DNA from: an uncultured Carboxylicivirga sp.
GTDB lineage: Bacteria; Bacteroidota; Bacteroidia; Bacteroidales; Marinilabiliaceae
Direction of reading: 5' to 3'
NCBI GenBank assembly: GCA_947503525.1
Contig: CANNEA010000004.1
Coordinates: forward strand, 186,001 to 250,000
Length of the DNA: 64,000 nucleotides
The translations under genes and the position numbers were made by a program. The notes under the pieces were generated by a model. That model searched no databases. It had not been told where the DNA came from and worked only from the letters and a program-made list of their open reading frames with translations. Position 1 is the stretch's first letter; every line of letters begins with the position of its first letter. Of this stretch, positions 26,024 through 35,201 are shown in pieces.

Positions 26024-26578
26024 TTACTCCACCATCGAAACTTCTTTGATTATTTCAGTTCCACGCGCAATGGCGTTCTCATTCATAGGAATAAGATGAT
26101 GATGACGTTCAGGTAAGGACTTCTTTAAACCTGCTATTACATTTTTCATTTCAACTACAGGATTCACTTTCAGGTAACCACCCAATACAATCATATTAAA
26201 TGTTTTAATAGAATGCATGCGAGCAGCTTCTTCAGTTGCATCTACACGATAAATATTAATATCAGTACGTGTTGGATGATGTGTTATACCGTTGCTATCG
26301 TATATTAAAGTTCCACCTGGCTTAACATCCTTTTCGAATTTATCCATCGATTGCTGGTTAAGAATAATAGCGGTATCATATTCGTGTAATATAGGTGAAC
26401 TAATACGTTCATCACTTAAGATAACCGTTACATTGGCAGTACCTCCGCGCATTTCCGGACCGTAAGCTGGCATCCACGATACTTCCATATCGCCCATAAC
26501 GCCTGAGTAAGCCAAAATCTTACCCATCGAAAGAACTCCTTGTCCACCAAATCCGGCTATAATTATTTCTTCTTTCAT
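26024..26578 (-). CDS. 2-oxoacid:ferredoxin oxidoreductase, gamma subunit
   Basis: The 184-residue gamma (catalytic domain III) subunit of a 2-oxoacid:ferredoxin oxidoreductase. It has the family start IIAGFGGQGVLSMGKILAYS, the MRGGTANVTV segment and ends in a helical domain. With the alpha and beta subunits and the small ferredoxin upstream it forms a four-subunit cytoplasmic enzyme that converts a 2-oxoacid plus CoA into acyl-CoA, CO2 and reduced ferredoxin. Last gene of the operon, 28 bases after the beta subunit. Confidence 0.92.
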   Translation of the reverse strand: MKEEIIIAGFGGQGVLSMGKILAYSGVMGDMEVSWMPAYGPEMRGGTANVTVILSDERISSPILHEYDTAIILNQQSMDKFEKDVKPGGTLIYDSNGITHHPTRTDINIYRVDATEEAARMHSIKTFNMIVLGGYLKVNPVVEMKNVIAGLKKSLPERHHHLIPMNENAIARGTEIIKEVSMVE

Positions 26579-26606
26579 TGTTTTAATTTTAAAAGATTAA
26601 ACCGAA

Positions 26607-27371
26607 CTACTTGTTCTTGATATCACCAAGTGGGTAGTATGGGAACATATTTTCTTCCATCCATTCATTGGATTTAACTGGCGTCATTTTCCAACCTGAG
26701 TTACAGTTTGAAACCACTTCAACCAACGAAGTTCCTTTATTAGCTTTCTGATTTTCAAAAGCCTTACGTAGAGCTTTTTTCGTCTTACGAACATTGGCTG
26801 CCGTATGTACCGATTGACGCGTTACATAACACGTTCCAGGTAATTGCGCTAATATTTCAGAAATCTTAATAGGCTCACCATCATGACTTACGTCACGACC
26901 TGCGGGGCAAGTCGAAGCCGGCATACCAGGTAAAGTTGTTGGCGCCATCTGACCACCAGTCATACCGTAGATTCCATTATTAATGAAAATCATCACGATA
27001 TTTTCACCACGGTTACAAGCATGAATTGTTTCAGCAGTACCAATAGCGGCTAAGTCACCATCTCCCTGATAGGAAAACACATTCTTCTCTGGCATTAATC
27101 GCTTAACAGCCGTAGCCAATGCCGGAGCACGACCATGAGCAGCTTGTTGCCAATCAATTTCTAAATAATTATAGGCTAACACAGAACAACCAACAGGAGC
27201 AATACCAATAGTTGTATCCTGGATATCCATTTCTTCGATAACCTCTGCAATTAGCTTATGAACAGTTCCATGGCCGCAACCAGGACAGTAGCTTAAATCA
27301 TTATCTGAAAGAACCTCGGTTCTTTTGTATGTAAGATTTTCAGGCTTTATAATTGTATTTATATCTGACAT
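26607..27371 (-). CDS. 2-oxoacid:ferredoxin oxidoreductase, beta subunit (TPP-binding)
   Basis: The 254-residue thiamine-diphosphate-binding subunit. It has the early CPGCGHG motif, the TPP/Mg motif GDGDLAAIG...NNGIYGMTGGQ and a C-terminal region typical for Kor/VorA-type beta chains. It acts with the alpha subunit encoded 3 bases upstream to decarboxylate a 2-oxoacid. Whether branched-chain 2-oxoacids or 2-oxoglutarate are preferred cannot be read directly; the alpha subunit resembles VorB. Confidence 0.92.
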   Translation of the reverse strand: MSDINTIIKPENLTYKRTEVLSDNDLSYCPGCGHGTVHKLIAEVIEEMDIQDTTIGIAPVGCSVLAYNYLEIDWQQAAHGRAPALATAVKRLMPEKNVFSYQGDGDLAAIGTAETIHACNRGENIVMIFINNGIYGMTGGQMAPTTLPGMPASTCPAGRDVSHDGEPIKISEILAQLPGTCYVTRQSVHTAANVRKTKKALRKAFENQKANKGTSLVEVVSNCNSGWKMTPVKSNEWMEENMFPYYPLGDIKNK

Positions 27372-27374
27372 TGC

Positions 27375-28457
27375 TTATCCTCCTATTAGTTTTTGCTCCA
27401 GTGCCTCAACCACTTCTCCCGGAGAATGCACAGAACCTCCAAATCGACCAAAATGCTCAACCGGAATTTTACACTCTACAGCTAACTTAACATCTTCAAC
27501 CATTTGTCCGGCACTCATCTCTACAGACAACATACCTTTAACCTGTTCAGCTCTTTTACGTAGCTGCTCAGCTGGGAATGGATATAAGGTGATTGGACGA
27601 AGCATACCTACTTTAATGCCTTTTTCACGCGCTATCTCAATTGATTTTTGACAGATACGTGCACTTGAGCCATAGGCAACAATAATATATTCAGCATCAT
27701 CACATAATACTTCTTCAAACAATACTTCATTTTCCTCAACCGCTCGATACTTCGCCTGTAACTTATGATTGAAAGCTTCCTGAACCGATGCTTCAAGCTG
27801 AACTGATGTGATAATATTTTTTGCTCTTTCCTTTTTCTTACCAGTGGTAGCCCAAGGATGATTTTCTTCGATATAATCCATTGTCCAGCGCGGAGCGAAC
27901 TCTTTAAGCTCAACTTTTTCCATCATCTGACCAATTACTCCATCCGACAATATCATTACCGGATTGCGATATTTAAATGCCAGGTTAAAAGCGTCTTCTA
28001 CGAAATCCGCCATTTCCTGAACAGAAGCAGGTGCTAAAGTGATTAATTTATAATCGCCATGTCCGCCACCTTTAACTGTTTGAAAGTAATCTGACTGAGC
28101 TGGCTGAATGGTACCTAATCCAGGTCCTCCTCTAACAACATTAACTACAACACATGGTAGTTCAGCTCCTGCAAGGTAAGTTAATCCTTCCTGCATCAAA
28201 CTAACACCGGGACTTGAAGAAGTAGTCATAACGCGTTTTCCACAACCCGCGCCACCATAAACCATATTAATTGATGCAATTTCACTTTCAGCCTGAAGAA
28301 CAACCATACCGGTCGACTCCCAAGGCCTAAGGTCCATGAGGGTCTCCATAATCTCCGATTGAGGCGTAATAGGATATCCAAAATATCCATCAACACCACA
28401 GCGGATAGCAGCTTCTGCTACAGCCTCATTGCCTTTCATTAATTTTAGTTCTCTCAT
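27375..28457 (-). CDS. vorB: 2-oxoacid:ferredoxin oxidoreductase, alpha subunit (VorB-like)
   Basis: The 360-residue alpha subunit, usually annotated 3-methyl-2-oxobutanoate dehydrogenase subunit VorB. It contains the pyrimidine-binding domain (MKGNEAVAEAAIRCGVDGYF, GYPITPQSEIME, TTSSSPGVSLMQEG) and the transketolase-C-like domain with IIVAYGSSARICQKS. Gene order is ferredoxin-alpha-beta-gamma, with alpha ending 3 bases before beta. Substrates of such enzymes are 2-oxoacids from valine, leucine, isoleucine or 2-oxoglutarate. A neighbouring aminotransferase and ADP-forming acyl-CoA synthetase fit amino-acid degradation. Confidence 0.9.
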   Translation of the reverse strand: MRELKLMKGNEAVAEAAIRCGVDGYFGYPITPQSEIMETLMDLRPWESTGMVVLQAESEIASINMVYGGAGCGKRVMTTSSSPGVSLMQEGLTYLAGAELPCVVVNVVRGGPGLGTIQPAQSDYFQTVKGGGHGDYKLITLAPASVQEMADFVEDAFNLAFKYRNPVMILSDGVIGQMMEKVELKEFAPRWTMDYIEENHPWATTGKKKERAKNIITSVQLEASVQEAFNHKLQAKYRAVEENEVLFEEVLCDDAEYIIVAYGSSARICQKSIEIAREKGIKVGMLRPITLYPFPAEQLRKRAEQVKGMLSVEMSAGQMVEDVKLAVECKIPVEHFGRFGGSVHSPGEVVEALEQKLIGG

Positions 28458-28488
28458 GTGATACTAAATTTCCTTTATTCAGTTTTCA

Positions 28489-28725
28489 TTAAGCAGTAGC
28501 ACCTGCTTTAGCGCGATAAACAGTAATACAAGTATCGGGACAAATTATCCCGCAGTTGGAGCAACCGATGCAGGCATCAGGATTAGCCATATAGGCATAA
28601 TGATATCCTTTACCATTCACTTCGGCAGCCAATTCAATTACCTTTGTCGGACAAGCTGTTGTACAAACGCCGCAGCCTTTACACCTCGCTTTATCAACTA
28701 CAATTGCACCTTTTGCTTTTGCCAT
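28489..28725 (-). CDS. 4Fe-4S dicluster ferredoxin subunit of 2-oxoacid oxidoreductase
   Basis: A 78-residue bacterial-type ferredoxin with two cluster motifs: CKGCGVCTTACP and CIGCSNCGIICP. It is the first gene of the oxidoreductase operon, 31 bases ahead of the alpha subunit, and serves as its delta (electron-transfer) subunit, handing electrons to free ferredoxin or flavodoxin. A consensus promoter lies just upstream. Confidence 0.92.
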   Translation of the reverse strand: MAKAKGAIVVDKARCKGCGVCTTACPTKVIELAAEVNGKGYHYAYMANPDACIGCSNCGIICPDTCITVYRAKAGATA

Positions 28726-28750
28726 TTTATTGAGTCTTTAATAGATGTTT

Positions 28751-28779
28751 CAAATTTACACATCCTTTAGTAAAAACAA
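28751..28779 (-). promoter_or_regulatory. Promoter of the 2-oxoacid oxidoreductase operon
   Basis: On the minus strand TTG (28779-28777), an 18-base spacer and TAAATTTG (28758-28751) fit the Bacteroidota promoter consensus, starting transcription about 20 bases before the ferredoxin-subunit ATG. Confidence 0.65.
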
Positions 28780-28852
28780 CATGATTAGTATCACTATTCC
28801 GCTGCCACCAAAGGATTAATAGAGCTTACAAATTAACACCAAGAATTCTTTT

Positions 28853-30172
28853 CTAAGTATGATTTGCTTTAAAAGACTCTAGTCTTTCTTTCAATTCTCC
28901 AAAGCGTTCCTGCCCTGTTTGCGATACACATGCACGCAATCCTTCTTGCTTACTTCCTGTTTTACCTAAGGTAATGGCACTTACACCGTAGTACAACATT
29001 TCTTTAAGTAATTCCCCCCCAGTCATAGTACCATAACGTACTGTAAAATAAAAGCCGTCAGCTAAGGGCTGCTCCATATCCTTATCATAGATAATTGAGA
29101 AGCCATTCCCAACAAATAATTCCTTCATTAAACGCCCTCTTTCTCCATATTCCTTCACCTCATCCAGGAATTTAAATTCACCGTCGTTGGCTGCCTTTAA
29201 CATGGCTGACAGAGCATATTGAGCAGAATGACATGTACCGGACGACAAGCTATATAATACTCTTGCCACAAGCACCTGTCCATATTTGGCTAATCCAAAG
29301 CGATTATCTAGATTTTGATACTTCCGGTGATAAAGACTATCAGAAACACACATCATTCCAGTGCGTTGTCCGGCATAACTAAATGCTTTAGAACTCGATA
29401 TTAACAATACGTAATTATCGGTATAGTGTCCTACACTTGTTTGATAAGGAGCTTCAAATGGTTTTGATAAGTCCTGTCGGAAATCCATGGCAAAATAGGC
29501 CAAATCTTCAATAACAACCACATCATACTTAGTTGCCAACTCACCAATTATCTTCAACTCTTCCTCGGTGAAACAAATCCATGTTGGATTATTCGGATTT
29601 GAATAGATTACCGATGCAATCTTACCACTTGAAAAATAGGACTCTAATTTCTCTCTTAGTGACTCTCCTCGAAAGTCATATACATCAAACGATTCATAAT
29701 TGTAACCTAATACATCAAGCTGTTGCTTCTGTACCGGGAATCCGGGATCAATAAAAAGTATGGTATCCTTTTCCGGAAAAAGCTTTCCTGTCACAAGAAA
29801 ATTGGCGTAAGAACCTTGCATGGATCCAACGGTTGGGACACATCCCTCAGGTGAGATATCCAAATTCATAAAAGCCTTAACAAAACGACTTGCTTCATTT
29901 TTTAAGGATTTTATTCCTTCCAACATCGGATATTTGGAAGCCATGCCATTTTGAAGCGCTTCTATTTCAGCTTTAGTTCCAATTTCAGAAGGCATTAACC
30001 CCGGAACACCCATTTCCATTCGAATAAACTTCTCTCCACTCTCTTCTTCAATATCATTTACGATAGAAACAATTTCACGAATGGTTGCTTCATTTAAATC
30101 ACCAATCTGATATTTATCCAGAACACGATTTACTATTTCAGCAGGTATTGGAGTTGTTGTATGTTGTTGCAT
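28853..30172 (-). CDS. PLP-dependent aminotransferase (class I/II fold)
   Basis: A 439-residue fold-type I aminotransferase. Visible landmarks are the substrate-binding GVPGLMPSEIG, YSNPNNPTWICF (Asn of the PLP pocket), VVIEDLAYFAMD (Asp) and the Schiff-base Lys in ISSSKAFSYAGQRTG. C-terminal Arg for carboxylate binding is in EGLRACVSQTGQERF. It probably moves amino groups from amino acids to 2-oxoglutarate, supplying 2-oxoacids to the oxidoreductase encoded just downstream; the amino-acid substrate is not evident. It is separated from the oxidoreductase operon by its own promoter region. Confidence 0.9.
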   Translation of the reverse strand: MQQHTTTPIPAEIVNRVLDKYQIGDLNEATIREIVSIVNDIEEESGEKFIRMEMGVPGLMPSEIGTKAEIEALQNGMASKYPMLEGIKSLKNEASRFVKAFMNLDISPEGCVPTVGSMQGSYANFLVTGKLFPEKDTILFIDPGFPVQKQQLDVLGYNYESFDVYDFRGESLREKLESYFSSGKIASVIYSNPNNPTWICFTEEELKIIGELATKYDVVVIEDLAYFAMDFRQDLSKPFEAPYQTSVGHYTDNYVLLISSSKAFSYAGQRTGMMCVSDSLYHRKYQNLDNRFGLAKYGQVLVARVLYSLSSGTCHSAQYALSAMLKAANDGEFKFLDEVKEYGERGRLMKELFVGNGFSIIYDKDMEQPLADGFYFTVRYGTMTGGELLKEMLYYGVSAITLGKTGSKQEGLRACVSQTGQERFGELKERLESFKANHT

Positions 30173-30194
30173 TATAACTATAATTAATTCAATA

Positions 30195-30214
30195 CCTTAT
30201 TTCAATAAATAAGG
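30195..30214. promoter_or_regulatory. Inverted repeat upstream of the aminotransferase gene
   Basis: CCTTATTT-CAAT-AAATAAGG is a perfect 8-base inverted repeat 23 bases before the aminotransferase start. Position suits an operator, but it is AT-rich and could be chance or a weak hairpin. Confidence 0.3.
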
Positions 30215-30231
30215 CAGAATAAATACAAAAA

Positions 30232-30255
30232 AAGGTAGCACAATAGTACTACCTT
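30232..30255 (-). terminator. Flavodoxin terminator
   Basis: A 7-base stem AAGGTAG/CTACCTT with a T-run of seven on the minus strand, 16 bases after the flavodoxin stop codon. Confidence 0.75.
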
Positions 30256-30270
30256 CATTAATTATTTAAT

Positions 30271-30795
30271 CTAGAAACCAAACTCATTCACGAGTCGGTT
30301 CACCCAATTTTTAACGCGAAGATCTGTCATGTGCGGCTCACTATCTTCATCTACAGGCAATCCTAAAAAATGACCATCTCTAACCGCTTCAGATTCTACA
30401 AAATCATAATCTTCAGCAGGACAAAAACCTACCACTTCGACATTAAACCTTTCTAATCTCTCATAAATCCAGCCAATACCATCAACAAAATGTTCTGGAT
30501 ATTGAATGTGATCTCCTAATCCGAAAATGGCAACCTTCTTCCCTTCCCAATTAGCATCCTTCAATTTGGTCGAGAAAACATCCCAATCTGAATCCTTATA
30601 TTCAGAATCCCAGTTCGTCTTTCCAATAGTAGAAGCACCAAAAATAATATTGTCAAATTTATTGATCGCATTACCATCACACTGCTTAACAGGGATCAAC
30701 TCTACCCTATCACTACCAAGACGCTCGGCAATTAAGCGGGCAACCTTCTCAACACTACCCAATTCCGGGCCATAAAAGATACCAATTTGAGACAT
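30271..30795 (-). CDS. Flavodoxin
   Basis: A 174-residue long-chain flavodoxin, a small FMN electron carrier of the cytoplasm. It has the start GIFYGPELGSVEKVARLIAERLG (phosphate-loop region, with Pro-Glu-Leu where most flavodoxins have T-G-N-T), IIFGASTIGKTNWDSEYKDSDW (first isoalloxazine loop) and VAIFGLGDHIQYPEHFVDGI (second loop). The altered phosphate loop is unusual but the rest is standard. Placed between the 2-oxoacid oxidoreductase/aminotransferase and the acyl-CoA synthetase, it is a likely electron acceptor under low iron or for the fermentation genes here. Confidence 0.9.
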   Translation of the reverse strand: MSQIGIFYGPELGSVEKVARLIAERLGSDRVELIPVKQCDGNAINKFDNIIFGASTIGKTNWDSEYKDSDWDVFSTKLKDANWEGKKVAIFGLGDHIQYPEHFVDGIGWIYERLERFNVEVVGFCPAEDYDFVESEAVRDGHFLGLPVDEDSEPHMTDLRVKNWVNRLVNEFGF

Positions 30796-30841
30796 AATTT
30801 GTATTTTTTGCTGGTTTTGAATTAATTCAAATATGCTTTAA

Positions 30842-31567
30842 TTATGTGAGATTTGCAACCTCAAGATCCTTCTCTTTAGACTTGGAACCCGCAATTGCCA
30901 ATAACACACCTAATACTATTCCTAACAAAGCTGCAAAAAGCACCCTGTATTCAGGAGCCATAAGAAATGTAATTGTATGCGCCGGAATCCAGAAAAAAGG
31001 AATAGTCTTTTTTAAGACAAAGTTCCATTGCATATCCCAATCCATCTCCTTTAATATTTTTCCAAACTTAATATTCTTTAACAAAGCTGATAAGCGACCA
31101 CCATGCGATACAATATGTGTATCGGTAATACGGTGCAAAGTCATCATCACAGGGGCATAAACCAGATTCATTACAACACTTATTGAAAATGCCGCCAGTA
31201 ATTTAGTTGTGTTAAAATCTCCTTTCATAGCCTCAACCACTCCATTAATACCCATTTTTTCAAGAAACAGTGGAACACCTGCGGCAAATACTACAAAGGC
31301 TACTTTAATGGTGATCCCTAAAACTCCCCAAACAACAGCTCGTGGAATTACGCCAAATCCTTCAGAAGTATATTTACCAGTTTTAATTCGCAATCCTATG
31401 ACTTCACCTAATGTTGCAAGAATGGCAAATTTAATAAAACTCATAATCAAAGGATGCTGAACATTAAACTGTTCGTAGGAATGGAAAACCAAATCCGACA
31501 CAAAAAATGGCACAAATAACAATACTACTGCCAAAATAAAAATAATGTCCTTTTTAATGCTTGCCAT
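30842..31567 (-). CDS. Integral membrane protein, possibly Mpv17/PMP22-like
   Basis: A 241-residue protein with five to six hydrophobic segments (about residues 5-25, 40-58, 75-100, 125-148, 180-205, 208-228) and a charged C-terminal tail. The end region (FFWIPAHTITFLMAPEYRVLFAA) resembles the W..P..N/T..VP..R signature of Mpv17/PMP22 family proteins, which is suggestive only. It lies 46 bases upstream of flavodoxin on the same strand and may share its transcript. Substrate or role unknown. Confidence 0.65.
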   Translation of the reverse strand: MASIKKDIIFILAVVLLFVPFFVSDLVFHSYEQFNVQHPLIMSFIKFAILATLGEVIGLRIKTGKYTSEGFGVIPRAVVWGVLGITIKVAFVVFAAGVPLFLEKMGINGVVEAMKGDFNTTKLLAAFSISVVMNLVYAPVMMTLHRITDTHIVSHGGRLSALLKNIKFGKILKEMDWDMQWNFVLKKTIPFFWIPAHTITFLMAPEYRVLFAALLGIVLGVLLAIAGSKSKEKDLEVANLT

Positions 31568-31722
31568 AACCAGCTTTACTCGTTTTGAAGAAATTAATCC
31601 CTATACTTTAATTACAATTTGTAAGCTTCCACAAAAATAATATCATTTATTAGATATAATAGTTTTAGCCTAATGATATAAGTCAACTTTAGAACTATTT
31701 TTCTCTATTAGTACTAAAACAT

Positions 31723-31754
31723 AAAAAGCCGACTTAGCGATAAGTCAGCTTTTT
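31723..31754 (-). terminator. Terminator of the ADP-forming acyl-CoA synthetase gene
   Basis: A 14-base arm pair with one C/A mismatch (AAAAAGCCGACTTA with TAAGTCAGCTTTTT, 4-base loop). It lies 22 bases past the synthetase stop on the minus strand and carries T-runs for both directions. Confidence 0.8.
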
Positions 31755-31775
31755 AATTGATTTTATGAACTTTAA

Positions 31776-33836
31776 CTATTTCTCTATTCGAATACGAGCA
31801 TCCACAGCAACTACTTTATCTCCCTCCCCTAACAAAGGATTGATATCCATCTCCTTTATTTCAGGAGCATGTTTAAGCATTGACGATAAACGAACTATAA
31901 CCTCGGCATAAACCTGCTCATCAACACCTTGCTGACCTCTTACGCCTTTAATTATTTCATAACCTTTCAAATCCTTAATCATCTGAAGGGCTTCAGTATT
32001 TGACAAAGGAGCCAAACCAGAACTTACATCCTTAAGAACCTCAACAAAGATTCCTCCAAGTCCGCATAATACCATATGCCCAAACCCAGGTTCATAAGTT
32101 GCTCCAATAAACAATTCCTTTCCACTTAACATGGGCTGAATCATTACAGCTGTTGCATCCTTAATCTCCATCATTCGATTAAATTCGACTTCCAACTGTA
32201 TATCCGAATTAACATTTAACACTACACCACCAACATCGGATTTATGAACCGGACCTACAACTTTCATTACGACCGGGTAGCCGGTTTCCTTAATAGCAGC
32301 ATTCAACCCTTTCAAGATATTATCGACATACTCTTTCACTCTTGGCACACCTGCAGCATCCAATAAGCTCTGAACAACTTCAGGCGCCACATAACCATCT
32401 TCCTGAGCATCAATAATCCGACGCACTTCTTCTACATTAACCACTTCCGATTCCTTGGCCAACTCCGCAGGCAAAGGATTATTAAATACTTTAGTTAAAG
32501 CCTGACCTAACTGTACTTCATCAGGAAAGTTGATATTGCCCTTTGATAAAAAATGCTCAATATCATCTTTCGCATTCACAACTGATGGTAAAACCGGATA
32601 GATTGGCTTTTTGCACGTTCTCATCTTTTCATGTAACACATCATAAACTTCACCGATTGGAAATAAGCCCGGACTGCCAAATATCACAGCCATAGCGTCA
32701 ATATTATCGAAGTCATTTTCACATGCATCAATTATATCGCCAAGTTGTTCAGCTGTACCAGTGGCCAAAAAATCAATAGGGTTAGCTACACTTGAACCTG
32801 GATATAATTTCTCCAATAATTGATCAGCTTTTGATCCTTCAATATGAGGAATCTCCAAACCTCCATTTGATAATGCATCGGTCAACATTACAGCCGGTCC
32901 TCCTGCATGTGTTATTATAGCTACATTTTTCCCTTTAAGCTCTTTAGCCATAAAAACAGCGGCCACATTTGCCAAATCTTCACGACCATAGCAACGAACT
33001 ATACCCGCTTTTTTAAACAAGGCATCCACAGCTAAATCACTACTTGCCAAAGCCCCCGTATGACTTGACGCGGCTCTACTTCCCGCTTCTGAGTTACCAG
33101 CCTTAATAGCTGCAATTTTACATCCTTTCCGAATTAAAGAAGAAGCGTGTTTTAATAACTTCTCAGGTTTGTTTACACTTTCAAGATAAAGCAACTTAAT
33201 ACGAGAACTTTTTTCAGGATCAAATGAATTATCCAGATACTCTAACACTTCTTCTACACCGGTCTGAGCACTATTTCCAACTGAATAAACACTATTAAAC
33301 TTTAAGCCTTTTGAAGTTCCAGCTTCAATAATAAAAACAGCGGTTGCACCTGAGCCGGAAACAAAATCAGCACCTGTACTTTCCAAGGCTGGTATCGGAG
33401 TTGTAAACACACTGTTGTGATGCGTGGTTAATACACCAACACAATTAGGACCTATTAAACAGCCTCCAACTTCATTTATTGTATCTACCACTTGCTGCTC
33501 CAGTTTGGCTCCTTCTTCATTCTCTTCACTAAAACCCGCTGAAATAATAATAAATGCTTTGGTTCCTTTTTGCTTAGCTAAAACTTCTACGGTAGATGGA
33601 CAAAATTTAGCCGCAATAGCCAAAACCGCTAAATCTACATTACCAGGTAAATCAGCCACATCTTTATAGCATTCAATCCCCTGCACACTGTCACTTTTTG
33701 GATTGGTAACATACAAATCACCGCCGTACTGACCATCAATAATATTTTTAAGAATCTTACCTCCCGGTTTATGGATATTATCCGACCCACCTACAACAAC
33801 AATGCTTTTGGGATTAAGTAGCTGCTCATTTATCAT
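31776..33836 (-). CDS. Acetate/acyl-CoA ligase (ADP-forming), fused alpha-beta
   Basis: A 686-residue NDP-forming acyl-CoA synthetase: acyl-CoA + ADP + Pi gives acid + CoA + ATP. Order of parts: CoA-binding domain (residues about 5-130, with VVGGSDNIHKPGGKI), CoA-ligase domain with the phospho-His in ASSHTGALASSD (about 255), and a C-terminal ATP-grasp beta part (about 465-686, with YPVVMKVVGPVHKSDVGGV). The alpha-beta fusion is the usual bacterial form. In peptide fermenters the enzyme gains ATP from acyl-CoA made by 2-oxoacid oxidoreductases, which are encoded nearby. Starts by ATG after a 170-base spacer divergent from hydE. Confidence 0.92.
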   Translation of the reverse strand: MINEQLLNPKSIVVVGGSDNIHKPGGKILKNIIDGQYGGDLYVTNPKSDSVQGIECYKDVADLPGNVDLAVLAIAAKFCPSTVEVLAKQKGTKAFIIISAGFSEENEEGAKLEQQVVDTINEVGGCLIGPNCVGVLTTHHNSVFTTPIPALESTGADFVSGSGATAVFIIEAGTSKGLKFNSVYSVGNSAQTGVEEVLEYLDNSFDPEKSSRIKLLYLESVNKPEKLLKHASSLIRKGCKIAAIKAGNSEAGSRAASSHTGALASSDLAVDALFKKAGIVRCYGREDLANVAAVFMAKELKGKNVAIITHAGGPAVMLTDALSNGGLEIPHIEGSKADQLLEKLYPGSSVANPIDFLATGTAEQLGDIIDACENDFDNIDAMAVIFGSPGLFPIGEVYDVLHEKMRTCKKPIYPVLPSVVNAKDDIEHFLSKGNINFPDEVQLGQALTKVFNNPLPAELAKESEVVNVEEVRRIIDAQEDGYVAPEVVQSLLDAAGVPRVKEYVDNILKGLNAAIKETGYPVVMKVVGPVHKSDVGGVVLNVNSDIQLEVEFNRMMEIKDATAVMIQPMLSGKELFIGATYEPGFGHMVLCGLGGIFVEVLKDVSSGLAPLSNTEALQMIKDLKGYEIIKGVRGQQGVDEQVYAEVIVRLSSMLKHAPEIKEMDINPLLGEGDKVVAVDARIRIEK

Positions 33837-34069
33837 CTCTAAAGTTTTATCTGGTTTATTGCTATTATTAACACAAATTCAATTTTTAATTACAATTTAT
33901 CATTAGAGCACATACCTCACCAACAAACCAATACGGAAATACTAAATCAATTTTAACTCTACTTCAATAACAATTTGTAATTGTCGCAAAAATACACGAA
34001 TGATTGAACTTACAAACTGATAGATATTCTTTTTTTCTTATTTTTACACTTTCTAAAAAAGGATATAAG

Positions 34070-35164
34070 GTGAGCGAAATCATATCACAAATTATTAATA
34101 AAGATCAACTTAGCAAAGCAGATCTTATACATTTATTAAGTCTTGAAGGTGACGATCGTGATTTTTTCTTAAGAGAATCGGGTAACAAATACATTGAGAA
34201 CCTTGGGAATAAAGTTTATTATCGCGGACTGGTAGAATTCTCAAACTACTGCACCAAGGATTGTTATTATTGTGGCATTAGAAAAGGAAACCCTAATGCT
34301 GAAAGGTATGAAATTGATGATAAATCGATAATAGAAGCCGCCAAATTCGCCCATGAAAACCACTATGGATCGGTCGTACTTCAAGCAGGAGAGCGAAGCG
34401 ACGATGCTTTTACTAAGCGCATTACGAATATTCTTAAAGAAATTAAGAATGTTACGAATGGAGAAGTTGGCATTACCATTTCACTCGGAGAGCAAACGGA
34501 AGAAACATACAGAGAATGGTTCGAAGCTGGAGCACATCGCTATCTCTTACGAATCGAAACTTCTAACAAAGACTTATATTATAAAATTCATCCAGAGAAT
34601 AAAAATCATAATTTCGAAGATCGCCTTAACTGCATTCACACCTTGCAAAAGATCGGTTACCAAACAGGCACAGGTGTCATGATTGGTCTTCCTTTTCAGG
34701 AGATTGAGCAACTTGCTAATGATTTATTATTCTTTAAAGCCATGAATATTGACATGGTTGGGATGGGACCATTTATTGAACACACCGAAACCCCATTATA
34801 TCAGCATAAAGATAAACTTTGGTCATTGCAGAGACGTTTTGATGTTTCCTTGAACATGATTGCGGCACTGCGTTTGTTAATGCCTAATATTAATATTGCT
34901 GCTGCAACTGCTCTTCAGGCCATTGATCCAATGGGCAGGGAAAAAGCCCTTCGCTATGGTGCGAATGTTATTATGCCAAATATTACTCCAACACTTCATC
35001 GAAAGGATTATACCTTGTATGAGAATAAACCTTGTACCGATGAAGGCGCTGAGGACTGTTCAAATTGCTTAAGCATAAGGGTTGAAATGGCCGGACGAAA
35101 GGTTGGATTAGATGAATGGGGCGATTCCAAACATTATTTTAATCGCACTTCTGGCAAACAATAA
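34070..35164 (+). CDS. hydE: [FeFe] hydrogenase H-cluster maturase HydE (radical SAM)
   Basis: A 364-residue radical SAM protein needed to build the di-iron subcluster of [FeFe] hydrogenase. The radical SAM cluster motif is CTKDCYYCG (CxxxCxxC), followed by GSVVLQAGE and the HydE-typical YLLRIETSNKDLYYKIHP. Near the C-terminus CTDEGAEDCSNC gives CX7CX2C, the optional second-cluster motif seen in Thermotoga HydE. The GTG at 34070 is chosen; an in-frame TTG at 34004 adds 22 residues, has no support and precedes the family's usual start. HydF, HydG and a hydrogenase are not in the window. Confidence 0.9.
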   Translation: MSEIISQIINKDQLSKADLIHLLSLEGDDRDFFLRESGNKYIENLGNKVYYRGLVEFSNYCTKDCYYCGIRKGNPNAERYEIDDKSIIEAAKFAHENHYGSVVLQAGERSDDAFTKRITNILKEIKNVTNGEVGITISLGEQTEETYREWFEAGAHRYLLRIETSNKDLYYKIHPENKNHNFEDRLNCIHTLQKIGYQTGTGVMIGLPFQEIEQLANDLLFFKAMNIDMVGMGPFIEHTETPLYQHKDKLWSLQRRFDVSLNMIAALRLLMPNINIAAATALQAIDPMGREKALRYGANVIMPNITPTLHRKDYTLYENKPCTDEGAEDCSNCLSIRVEMAGRKVGLDEWGDSKHYFNRTSGKQ

Positions 35165-35201
35165 TGCCTACCTTTCAGTTATCTATTGAAACATTATTAC
35201 C

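Noticed and set aside
34004-34069. TTG at 34004 as the hydE start
   Set aside because: It adds 22 hydrophobic residues not typical of HydE; GTG at 34070 gives the usual N-terminus.
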